In this document: positions 16,103 to 29,570 of the stretch, in pieces | Layout: every line of letters begins with the position of its first letter | Numbering within the stretch: position 1 is the first letter of the stretch | Assembly: GCA_028280845.1 (NCBI GenBank) | Contig: JANQKZ010000019.1 | Coordinates: 62,001-126,000, forward strand | DNA length: 64,000 nt | Direction: 5' to 3' | DNA from: Opitutales bacterium | GTDB taxonomy: Bacteria > Verrucomicrobiota > Verrucomicrobiia > Opitutales > JABSRG01 | The notes under the pieces: model-generated | Database searches by the model: none | The model's input: only the letters and a program-made list of their open reading frames with translations | What the model was told of the DNA's origin: nothing | Position numbers and translations under genes: made by a program

Positions 16103-17539
16103 ATGAAGAAATTCCTTCCTGTTATCCTCCTCCACACCTTCCTCTTTGCGGAATCAATCGCCAGTCCGAATATCCTGATCCTGTACATCGATGACCTGGG
16201 CTGGAGAGACACCGGCTTCATGGGGAGCGATTTCTATGAGACCCCCCATTTGGATATGCTGGCGGGGGAAGGGATGGTGTTCACCAACGCCTATTCCGCT
16301 TCGGCCAATTGTGCCCCGGCGAGGGCCTCGCTTCTATCCGGACAGTATACACCCCGACATAAGGTCTACAACGTAGGAACCAATCCTCGGGGCAAGGCGG
16401 AATTCCGACGACTGGAGCACATTCCCGGGACCGATGTCCTCGACCCTGATATTATAACCTGGGCGGAGTGTTTTCAGCGGGCGGGCTATGCCACGGCTCA
16501 CGTCGGAAAGTGGCACCTGAGTGAGGATTCCCGGCCCTACGGTTTCGATATCAATGTAGGCGGATCTCACGCTGGCTCACCCCCAAATGGATACTATCCG
16601 CCCCACCCCGGTGTTTCCGGCCTTGGGGAATTCGCGGACGATGAGTACCTAACCGATACCTTGACGGATCGGACGATAGCGTTCATTGAAGCGCACCAGG
16701 ATGAACCGTGGTTGATCTATCTGAGCCATTTCGCCGTCCATACCCCCTTGCACGCGAAACGGGAGCTTATCTCAAAGTATGAAGAGAAACCGAAAGGCAG
16801 CCTGCACGATCACGTAGCCATGGCGACCATGGTGGAGGCCTTGGACCAGGGGGTCGGGCGCATTCGACAAAAGCTGGAAGAGCTGAATCTGCTGAAAAAC
16901 ACGATCATCATCTTTTTTTCCGACAATGGAGGCTACGGGCCGGCCACCGATATGTCTCCTCTTTATGGATACAAAGGAAATTATTATGAAGGGGGAATTC
17001 GGGTGCCCTTTTTTGTGAGATGGGATGGAGTCGTTGAGGGAGCCAGGATTTCGGAGGAACCCATTATCGGGGTGGACCTGTATCCGACCCTGTGCGAGAT
17101 GGCGGGTATCCCCCTACCCCAGGATCAACCTTTAGATGGGGTGAGTCTGGTTCCTTATCTGAAGGGAGAAACTCCAGAACTGGAGAACCGGTCCCTGTTC
17201 TGGCACTTCCCCGCCTATCTTCAGGCATATTCGGTTTTTGATGAGCAACCCGATCCCCTGTTCAGGAGCCGCCCTTGCAGTGTCGTCCGAAGGGGAAAGT
17301 GGAAACTCCATTACTTCTTTGAGGACCAGCGGGTCGAACTCTACGATCTGGAGAACGACCTCGGCGAACAAGAGAACCTGGCCTCAACTTACCCTCAAAT
17401 GGTTGGACAACTGATGGATGAACTGAAGTCCTGGTGGGGCTCGACTGGAGCGGATCTTCCGCTTGGATTAAACCCCGAATACGACCCCGATCTGGAGTCC
17501 ACCGCGATTTCCAAAAAACTTGCACCTTTGAAACCTTAA
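16103..17539 (+). CDS. Secreted type I sulfatase
   Basis: A 478-residue exported sulfatase (signal peptide ending near SIAS). It has the metal site at ILYIDDLGW (Asp30-Asp31), the formylglycine motif C-A-P-A-R at Cys70 followed by ASLLSG, the VGKWHL Lys/His segment, and FFSDNGGYG for the second metal ligand pair. The C-terminal half ends with the usual ELYDLENDLGEQENLA. The Cys-type motif needs a formylglycine-generating or radical-SAM maturase, which is not in this window. It probably desulfates oligosaccharides released by the hydrolases downstream. The gene opens the 16-31.7 kb polysaccharide locus. A GAAAATTGAAAATTGAAAAA run lies about 60 bases upstream of its start. Confidence 0.9.
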   Translation: MKKFLPVILLHTFLFAESIASPNILILYIDDLGWRDTGFMGSDFYETPHLDMLAGEGMVFTNAYSASANCAPARASLLSGQYTPRHKVYNVGTNPRGKAEFRRLEHIPGTDVLDPDIITWAECFQRAGYATAHVGKWHLSEDSRPYGFDINVGGSHAGSPPNGYYPPHPGVSGLGEFADDEYLTDTLTDRTIAFIEAHQDEPWLIYLSHFAVHTPLHAKRELISKYEEKPKGSLHDHVAMATMVEALDQGVGRIRQKLEELNLLKNTIIIFFSDNGGYGPATDMSPLYGYKGNYYEGGIRVPFFVRWDGVVEGARISEEPIIGVDLYPTLCEMAGIPLPQDQPLDGVSLVPYLKGETPELENRSLFWHFPAYLQAYSVFDEQPDPLFRSRPCSVVRRGKWKLHYFFEDQRVELYDLENDLGEQENLASTYPQMVGQLMDELKSWWGSTGADLPLGLNPEYDPDLESTAISKKLAPLKP

Positions 17540-17608
17540 AGGAAGGTCTGAAACAAGGAGTGCCGATTCCCAACGGAAGGATATTTGCCTCACGGTGGAG
17601 ACTGGCAC

Positions 17609-17877
17609 TAGGCAGTGTCTGGAAATTCCCGCTTTGCTGGTTCGAAGCAGAAAGGAGACTTCGCAAGGCAGAAAAAGGGGATCTGACTCGAGAGTCTGAC
17701 CCCTTTTTCGAACGCCGCGAGCCTCCTTTCTGAACGAATCCCAGAGGGACAGGCTGAATTGTGTCCTGAACCGCGTTGATCGCCCTAGTAGGGCTTCAGC
17801 CCTGCTTCGGGCGAGTCGCCTTGTTCAGGACATAATTCCGTTCTGCCAGCTTTGCGGTAATTTCCAGACACTGCCTA
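17609..17877. mobile_element. MITE-like element with perfect 19-bp terminal inverted repeats
   Basis: TAGGCAGTGTCTGGAAATT at 17609-17627 is repeated exactly in inverse at 17859-17877. The 269-bp element encodes no protein and is packed with nested inverted repeats: AGAAAGGAG/CTCCTTTCT (17649 and 17723), AAAAAGGGG/CCCCTTTTT (17672 and 17700) and GTCCTGAAC/GTTCAGGAC (17763 and 17823). The TA at each end could be a TA target duplication, as in IS630/Tc1 or some IS5-type elements. It lies between convergent sulfatase and lacI genes; the AAAAAGGGG hairpin could act as a bidirectional terminator. The right end supplies the TAG stop codon of the LacI gene. No related transposase is in the window. 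Confidence 0.8.
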
Positions 17878-18849
17878 AACCACCGAGTCGCGTTCCAGGA
17901 GTTGGACCGGGAGAACGACCTTGTTCTCAGGAACCTGCTCCCCTTCCGTTAAAGCAATAATCATCTCAACCGCTTTCGCAGCCATTTCCTGGAGAGGAAC
18001 TAATATTGAGGTTAGCGGAGGGTTCATGTGTTCATTGACCCCGATATTTTCTCCACCGATAATGGAAATGTCGTCGGGGATTTTCAGGCCCATGACATAT
18101 TGGATGATGTGCATGGCCCGTATGGCTTCCAAGGAGGTGCCGGGAACAAAAATGGAATCCGCCCCGCTTCGAACCACTTTGGTCACTGCGGAATAGATGT
18201 TTGCCCCTTGTCCAATGGTACCGAAATAGGATTCATTGATTTCCAGGCCTGCTTCACGAATACCATCTGAGTACCCCTGCTTTCTTGCCAGCGCCGGGGG
18301 GTGGACACCCGCCACAAATCCCAATTTAGTCTTCCCTTTTTGTACCAGGTATTGCGCGGCGATCTTTCCCGAGGTGTAGTGGTCTGAGCAAACCGCATAT
18401 TCCCCTTCCTTGTGAGAAAAATTATCGATATAGACGGTGGGGATCCGGTTTTCATACTGATGCAGCATTTCCAGGATATCCCGGTCATATTGCACCGCTA
18501 TGATCCCATCCAAAAAGTACCCTTCCAGTTGCTCGATCGGGTTTTCCGGGACAAACACCCCAATATTGCGTTGGGATAAGGCCACGGAAAGATGAAGCGT
18601 CAGAATGGCGGAATACCCCCTCAGCGAATAGACAAAACGAGGGTCCGTGATAATCGCTATCTGCTTTGACCTCACCGAAGCTTGCGGTTTGAGGCCAAGT
18701 TCCTGGGCGGCATTCAGCACTTTTTGACGCGTCGAGGCTTTGACCCTGTCCTTGTTGTTCAGCACCCGACTAACCGTCCCGGGAGATACCTCTGCCAGTT
18801 TGGCCAGATCATAGATAGTGGGCCTTCCTTTGGTCGTCTTACTTTCCAT
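17875..18849 (-). CDS. LacI-family transcriptional regulator
   Basis: A 324-residue repressor. The N-terminal helix-turn-helix reads IYDLAKLAEVSPGTVSRVLN, then the hinge helix region VKASTRQKVLNAAQELGLKP. The rest is a periplasmic-binding-type effector domain (IAVQYDRD, VCSDHYTSGKIAAQYL, GGENIGVNEHMNPPLTSI). It ends LLERDSVV, about normal length. Its TAG stop is formed by the first three bases of the adjacent MITE terminal repeat. It is divergent from the TonB receptor at 19161, and the 311-base AT-rich spacer contains two palindromes that are candidate operators. It probably represses the receptor, sulfatase and glycosidase locus until a sugar inducer binds. Confidence 0.9.
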   Translation of the reverse strand: MESKTTKGRPTIYDLAKLAEVSPGTVSRVLNNKDRVKASTRQKVLNAAQELGLKPQASVRSKQIAIITDPRFVYSLRGYSAILTLHLSVALSQRNIGVFVPENPIEQLEGYFLDGIIAVQYDRDILEMLHQYENRIPTVYIDNFSHKEGEYAVCSDHYTSGKIAAQYLVQKGKTKLGFVAGVHPPALARKQGYSDGIREAGLEINESYFGTIGQGANIYSAVTKVVRSGADSIFVPGTSLEAIRAMHIIQYVMGLKIPDDISIIGGENIGVNEHMNPPLTSILVPLQEMAAKAVEMIIALTEGEQVPENKVVLPVQLLERDSVV

Positions 18850-18906
18850 GCTTATGCCTTCTTTTAAAAATATACATATGAAACTTTGTAAAACAATTTA
18901 ACAAAA

Positions 18907-18926
18907 TTGATTCAAATTTGACTCAA
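18907..18926. promoter_or_regulatory. Candidate operator palindrome, LacI-proximal
   Basis: TTGATTCAAATTTGACTCAA is a 20-bp inverted repeat with only one mismatched pair. It lies 58 bases upstream of the lacI start. It could serve autoregulation of lacI. Confidence 0.5.
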
Positions 18927-19010
18927 TTCCGCGTCGGAAAGGGGAAATTTCGCTTCTTTTATCCGGATAAAATATCAAATGTATTTACAAAAAATAAAAT
19001 TGTTTGACAA

Positions 19011-19022
19011 AAAATCGATTTT
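19011..19022. promoter_or_regulatory. Candidate LacI operator with central CG
   Basis: AAAATCGATTTT is a perfect 12-bp palindrome with the central CG typical of LacI-family sites. It begins one base after a TTGACA hexamer, so binding would occlude the promoter for the TonB receptor. Confidence 0.5.
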
Positions 19023-19160
19023 ATCAATTTTTTAAATAAAATCATATTCTAGTCCTTACCCCTACCCATCCATCACTTTAAATGATGCCGAAGCCTGATC
19101 GGACCCGATGGCAAGAGACAGAATTCCCCCGAGCAATAATTCCTTAACCTGTTACCTAGA

Positions 19161-22100
19161 ATGAAACGCAACCAAATCAACCCATCCCCCATCTGGATCT
19201 GGGCAAGGGTAGCCACAGCTTCCCTTTTTATCCTGCCACTTCCCCTTCAAGCTCAAGAGGAGGAAGAAGAAACGGAAATTCAAGAACTCTCCCCGTTTGA
19301 AGTCACCTCTGATGCAGATTTCGGGTATGTGGCAGACAGTACGATGGCGGGCAGTCGCCTGAACTCCAAGCTGGGAGATGTTCCAGCAGTCATCAACGTG
19401 TTTACTCAGGAGTTTATTGATGACGTAGCCGCGAATGACCTCATGGAATTGGTTCTCTATGATTCAAACGTCCAGGAGCACAATTTTGAAGACCAGGGGG
19501 CGGTAAACTCGGGGACCTTCAACTCTTCAGATCCGAATCAACGAAACAATTTCCGCTCCCGGGGATTAGACAGTGTCTTCTCTCGGGATTTCTATAACTG
19601 GTATGCCCCTCAGGATAACTACAACGTATCCCGGGTGGATTTCTCCAAAGGCCCCAACGGGGTGCTTTTTGGAGTAGGGGCGACGGGTGGCATCCTGAAT
19701 TCGACAACTGACCGGGCCAACGTGCGAAACACTTTTGGGCGCTTGGATGCGCAGGTGGGTTCCTTCAATTTATACCGCGCGGGATTTGACTGGAACCAGG
19801 TCATCCTCGAGGACCAACTGGCTCTCCGCCTGAATATTCTGGGCCATACTCAGGATGGGCACCGTTACCACACCTTTCGGGACAAAGAGCGGTTTACCCT
19901 GTCAGGCACATTCAAACCCTTCAAGACCACAACGCTTCGGGCCTTTTTTGAGGGCGGAACGGAGAAGCGCTCAAACCAGCGGCCCTTTGGAGTCCAGGAC
20001 AATGTGTCTGAATGGGTGGCGGCAGGCCGTCCTGAAGTAGCGTATAATAATGGTCGGGCAGTGGCCCAGGGCACCAACGGAATTGGAACCCGCAATGGTA
20101 ACGCCCGCCTGGCATTCTACGATGACGGCCTTTACAACTGGGCCCGCAGCGGGACATCCACGGCATTCAACGATTTGAGAAATGCCGATCCCTTCAGGGC
20201 CAATTATGTAGGGCGACGTTTCTACGATGATCAGGCCCTTTTTGGCGAATTGTCCACCTCCAATAAAATCGCAGCGGGTGGGCCGGATACCTGGGTCGAT
20301 ACGGATTTCCGGAATTTCTCTATCCAGTGGGAACAGCGAATTCTCAACAACATCCAGATGGAACTGTCCTACTTCAATGACAAAATCGAGAACTACGGGC
20401 AAAACCCTGGAGGCAACAACCTGGACGGGGACGTCAATCCTCTGATCAGCGACGGCACCGGAAATCGTCCCTTTAACAACCCACTCGGCCCCAACCCGAA
20501 TGTGGGGAATGTCTTCATCGAAAATGTCTGGCGCACGGATCAAGTGGATAAGAACAAGGATGCCTTTCGTGCTTTACTGGCCATGGACCTGGATTTGGAT
20601 CGGTTATTTGGAGTGGATTGGATGGAACACTTGGGAACCCACCGCATTGCCGGAATGTACGAAATCCAGGAGGAGCACATCGTCCGTGAGAACACCTTTG
20701 AGGTTATGGGGTTTGCTGCCCGTGACGCCGGCCTGATCCAGGGGCTGAACCGGACCAATGCCGAAAACGGACGAAACCGGATCTTTCGGCGGAATTACGT
20801 CACCTTCGGGGACTGGGAGAGCTTCCACACGGGCCGCTTCCCCACGGACCACTCGGTCTTTATCCCCCAGATCGGAGAAACTGCCACCACCACCTTCGTC
20901 CCGACCGGACGGAATGCGATTAGCGACGACTACCTGGACAGCGACGCCTATATGTTTGCGGTGCAAAGTTTCTTCCTGAGGAATAGACTGGTGACCACCT
21001 TTGGTTATCGGTCCGACAACTTGACCATTGATCAAGCCACCAGCGTACGGGACAACCCAAATGAAACGGGGGGCCCGGCCGATATTGATGGGGATGGCGA
21101 ACAATATGAATGGGTGTTGCTTCGAGATCAACGAAACATCACCGAAGCCAGCGGCATCACCCGTACCATGGGGGGCGTCTTTCATCTCACGGATATGTTC
21201 AGCGTCTTCTACAATCGCTCGAGCGGTATCCGTCCCGCGGCCGTAAATAACCAGGTGGCTCCGGATGGGCTGATTGCACCACCGGTGGAAGGAAAGACCC
21301 AGGACTATGGTATTGGTTTCCAATTCCTCGATGGTCGGATTTCCGGTCGACTGGTCCGTTACGATACGGACCAAAAGAACCGTTTCTTCTTTCAAACTGC
21401 CGGCATCCATACGATGAGTAACAATGTGCTCGAGATTTTGGAGCGCACGGTAGATTCGAACGGGAATCCGCTCGTTTCGGCTTCCGATATCGACGAACAT
21501 ACCCCCGCCTTTAACGGGGCCTTGGGAGACGCTGAAAGCGAGGGCTATGAGTTTCGCCTGATCGGAGACGCGACCAAAAACCTACGGGTAGCGTTTAACT
21601 ATTCGTATACGGACCGCAAAATATCCAACGTCTTAAATGATCTGGAATCCTATCTTGAAGACGAAGTCGATTTCTTCAATGCAAGACTCGCTATTGTGGG
21701 ATCGGATATCAACAGCACCGCAACCCCGGACGGTCAAAGCCTCCTGAGCGAATCCCGAAATCCCCCCGAAACCATCGCCGAAGAAGTGGGCCGGGTGAAC
21801 TCGGCCATCATCCGCCAGCGCGCCATACGGGAATTTGGATTCGGGGAAAACCCCCATAAGTTTTCTTCTACTTTGACCTACCGGTTTACCGATGGAACCC
21901 TCAAAGGATTCACTGCGGGAACCACGCTACGTTATCATACGGCCACTCAGATGGAAACCCTCATCGATTATGATGACCGCAACAACAACTTCAGGATCGA
22001 TAACGGGGAGCCTAACCTGGATGCTGATGGAAACCTCGTGCAACTGGGGACGATTACAGGAGAATCCAAGTTCTTCCTCGATCTCATGGCGCGTTATTCC

Positions 22101-22277
22101 TTTAGGCCTGCTTTCCTGGGGGGAGACATTCGCACCGACCTCCAGTTGAATGTATTCAACGCCCTGGATGATGATGATGTGTCACCTCAGCGGTTGACCG
22201 ATTCGTTAATGGCGGTGCGTCAATACACCTACACCCAACCCCGGAGCTTTCGATTGACCCTTCGGGTGCATTTCTAG
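19161..22277 (+). CDS. TonB-dependent outer-membrane receptor
   Basis: A 1038-residue receptor with a signal peptide (SLFILPLPLQAQ), an acidic stretch (EEEEETEIQELSPFEV), a plug domain of about 180 residues and a 22-strand-type barrel that ends in an aromatic strand, SFRLTLRVHF, with terminal Phe. The plug starts ADSTMAGSRLNSKLGDVP and includes FSKGPNGVLFGVGATGGILN. There is no STN or carboxypeptidase-like N-terminal domain. The LSPFEV plus AGSRLN N-terminus is the form common in Opitutae. No SusD homologue is adjacent. It most likely imports oligosaccharides produced by the neighbouring sulfatases and glycosidases, under LacI control. The ligand is unknown. Confidence 0.92.
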   Translation: MKRNQINPSPIWIWARVATASLFILPLPLQAQEEEEETEIQELSPFEVTSDADFGYVADSTMAGSRLNSKLGDVPAVINVFTQEFIDDVAANDLMELVLYDSNVQEHNFEDQGAVNSGTFNSSDPNQRNNFRSRGLDSVFSRDFYNWYAPQDNYNVSRVDFSKGPNGVLFGVGATGGILNSTTDRANVRNTFGRLDAQVGSFNLYRAGFDWNQVILEDQLALRLNILGHTQDGHRYHTFRDKERFTLSGTFKPFKTTTLRAFFEGGTEKRSNQRPFGVQDNVSEWVAAGRPEVAYNNGRAVAQGTNGIGTRNGNARLAFYDDGLYNWARSGTSTAFNDLRNADPFRANYVGRRFYDDQALFGELSTSNKIAAGGPDTWVDTDFRNFSIQWEQRILNNIQMELSYFNDKIENYGQNPGGNNLDGDVNPLISDGTGNRPFNNPLGPNPNVGNVFIENVWRTDQVDKNKDAFRALLAMDLDLDRLFGVDWMEHLGTHRIAGMYEIQEEHIVRENTFEVMGFAARDAGLIQGLNRTNAENGRNRIFRRNYVTFGDWESFHTGRFPTDHSVFIPQIGETATTTFVPTGRNAISDDYLDSDAYMFAVQSFFLRNRLVTTFGYRSDNLTIDQATSVRDNPNETGGPADIDGDGEQYEWVLLRDQRNITEASGITRTMGGVFHLTDMFSVFYNRSSGIRPAAVNNQVAPDGLIAPPVEGKTQDYGIGFQFLDGRISGRLVRYDTDQKNRFFFQTAGIHTMSNNVLEILERTVDSNGNPLVSASDIDEHTPAFNGALGDAESEGYEFRLIGDATKNLRVAFNYSYTDRKISNVLNDLESYLEDEVDFFNARLAIVGSDINSTATPDGQSLLSESRNPPETIAEEVGRVNSAIIRQRAIREFGFGENPHKFSSTLTYRFTDGTLKGFTAGTTLRYHTATQMETLIDYDDRNNNFRIDNGEPNLDADGNLVQLGTITGESKFFLDLMARYSFRPAFLGGDIRTDLQLNVFNALDDDDVSPQRLTDSLMAVRQYTYTQPRSFRLTLRVHF

Positions 22278-22319
22278 AACTAATTGTCAAATCGTTAGGA
22301 GTAATTCCCGGGTTCCCCA

Positions 22320-22342
22320 TGGGGCGGATTGATACCGCCCCA
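22320..22342. other. Perfect 8-bp stem hairpin downstream of the receptor
   Basis: TGGGGCGG, loop ATTGATA, CCGCCCCA. A second smaller hairpin (CCACC/GGTGG) follows at 22348-22364. No T run follows, so it may stabilise mRNA or be a repeat remnant rather than a classic terminator. Confidence 0.5.
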
Positions 22343-22445
22343 GGGACCCACCATCTGTCGGTGGTGTAACTCCTCCGCTATGGCCAAACCCCAGGAAAAT
22401 TATCTAGAATCAGCCACTTAATCTAGACGAACAAACGCTTATTCA

Positions 22446-27883
<5,438 letters not shown>

Positions 27884-27888
27884 CTAAG

Positions 27889-29466
27889 GTGATACGCTCC
27901 TGTATCCATCAAGTCTGGCGGGTCGGTGCGCTCATTGGGATCCTCGGTGGGGCGCAAGCGAGGTTTGCCGGTGAACTGACATCAGACAGGCATCACTATG
28001 AAATCTTCATTGATACGGCAACAAACCATCAGACCATGGAAGGGTTTGGCGCTTCGGACGCCTGGTTGTGCGATGCCATCGGTAAATACTGGCCTGAGGC
28101 AGAGAAGAAGCGCCTCACAGAGTTACTCTTCAGTCGCGACTTCGATGATGGAGGTAAGCCCAAAGGTATTGGTCTCTCCATTTGGCGCTTTAACATTGGG
28201 GCGGGGAGTGCAGAGCAAGGCGCTTCAAGCGGGATCCGCAACTCCTACCGCAGGGTGGAAGGATTTCTGAACGACGACGGTTCCTACGATTGGAGCAAGC
28301 AGCTCGGGCAACAATGGTTCTTGCAGGAGGCTAAAACCTTCGGTGTCGAAACCACGATCGCGTTCATCAATAGCCCACCGGTGCAACTGACGCGAAATGG
28401 CATCGCGCACGGTAGTGGCGGCTTCCACACGAATCTTAAACAGGATAGCTATGATGACTTCGCCCGTTTCATCGTCAAGGTGCTGGCAAACTTTCAAAAA
28501 GAGGGCCTTGCGTTTGACTACATTTCCCCGGTCAATGAACCTCAATACCAGTGGTCATCAAGCAAACAGGAGGGAAGCCCCTACACCAATCAAGAGATCT
28601 ACCGACTCGTGGGACATCTGGATGCGGAACTGACTCGGGCTGGTCTGGCAGCGCGTATCTACCTTCCTGAGTGCGCGGACTATCGCAACGCAGTGGACTA
28701 CAAAGGGCGCGTTGAACACAGCTACCAGATCAGGGAATTCTTTGATTCGGAGAGTGCGCTTTATCTCGGTGACTTCTCAACCGTAGCGCCCGTCTTCGCC
28801 GCCCACAGTTATTGGACAACTTACACCAATGAGATGATCTATGACCTCAGGTCACGTATCCAAAATCTAACGACACACTACGGCATACGCTTTCATCAAT
28901 CCGAATACAGTCTGATTGGATTGAATCAGGTGGAGGATGACAAGCCTGGGAGCGAACTCGAGATTGGGCTCTTCATTGGTAAGATCATCCATGCGGACCT
29001 AACCGTGGCCAACGCGGCCAGTTGGTCTTTCTGGACCGCCGTGTCGGCAAACGACCGCCACCTCAATCGCTATCTCCTGGTTAGCCCAAACTTCCGCGAT
29101 ACCACGAAAATTCATCTCGGCGGGGATCCGCAATGGAGTAAGTCTCTGGCCGCCCTGGGACACTACAGTCTGTTTGTTCGTCCCGGCTTCAAAAGGATGG
29201 ATCTACAAGGGGCGGACCTTGTTTCCGGACTCCTGGCTTCAGCCTATGCCTCTCCTCGTGGAGAAAAAGCCGTCATCGTGTTAACGAATCTGAAAGACCA
29301 CTCCGTTTCAACGGCTTTAAGCCTGAATGGAGCACAAGTTTCTGGAGACGTCCGGGCCTACTTAACCGATGAGGAACACAATTTGAAACCGCTTACAGAG
29401 ATTGAACTCCCAACCATTGAACTCCCACCCCAGTCTATGCTGACAATCATTTTCGGGTTGGGTTGA
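27889..29466 (+). CDS. GH30 family glycosidase
   Basis: A 525-residue secreted enzyme starting at GTG 27889, 5 bases after the GH2 stop, so probably translationally coupled. After the signal region it shows the GH30 opening TMEGFGASDAWL, SIWRFNIGAGS, the acid/base YISPVNEPQ (Glu217) and the nucleophile FHQSEYSL (Glu339), followed by the side beta-domain (KAVIVLTNLKDHSV, ending ELPPQSMLTIIF). GH30 subfamilies include endo-beta-1,6-galactanases, glucuronoxylanases, beta-glucosidases and beta-xylosidases. The linkage with a GH2 beta-galactosidase makes a beta-1,6-galactan or arabinogalactan target plausible, but this is inference. Confidence 0.85.
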   Translation: MIRSCIHQVWRVGALIGILGGAQARFAGELTSDRHHYEIFIDTATNHQTMEGFGASDAWLCDAIGKYWPEAEKKRLTELLFSRDFDDGGKPKGIGLSIWRFNIGAGSAEQGASSGIRNSYRRVEGFLNDDGSYDWSKQLGQQWFLQEAKTFGVETTIAFINSPPVQLTRNGIAHGSGGFHTNLKQDSYDDFARFIVKVLANFQKEGLAFDYISPVNEPQYQWSSSKQEGSPYTNQEIYRLVGHLDAELTRAGLAARIYLPECADYRNAVDYKGRVEHSYQIREFFDSESALYLGDFSTVAPVFAAHSYWTTYTNEMIYDLRSRIQNLTTHYGIRFHQSEYSLIGLNQVEDDKPGSELEIGLFIGKIIHADLTVANAASWSFWTAVSANDRHLNRYLLVSPNFRDTTKIHLGGDPQWSKSLAALGHYSLFVRPGFKRMDLQGADLVSGLLASAYASPRGEKAVIVLTNLKDHSVSTALSLNGAQVSGDVRAYLTDEEHNLKPLTEIELPTIELPPQSMLTIIFGLG

Positions 29467-29570
29467 AAACCGATAGGACCCCGGGACCTCCGCCCTGAAG
29501 GCCGCTGCCAAAACAAGAGCCTTCACGGAGTGAGCACCCCGCAAACCGACAGCATCCTCTATCATTCTCC

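Larger units (their letters stand above)
18850..19160. promoter_or_regulatory. AT-rich divergent control region between lacI and TonB receptor
   Basis: 311 bases, much richer in A+T than the genes. It contains the palindromes at 18907-18926 and 19011-19022 and a consensus-like TTGACA at 19004-19009. TAAAAT at 19037-19042 is -10-like but is too far (27 bases) from TTGACA for a standard sigma-70 spacing. No gene is visible. Confidence 0.55.

Noticed and set aside
20604-21500. 298-residue minus-strand open frame
   Set aside because: Antisense to the TonB receptor, whose frame is continuous and has clear family features.
22320-22364. Rho-independent terminator after the TonB receptor
   Set aside because: Stable stems are present but there is no T run, so I list the hairpin without calling a terminator.
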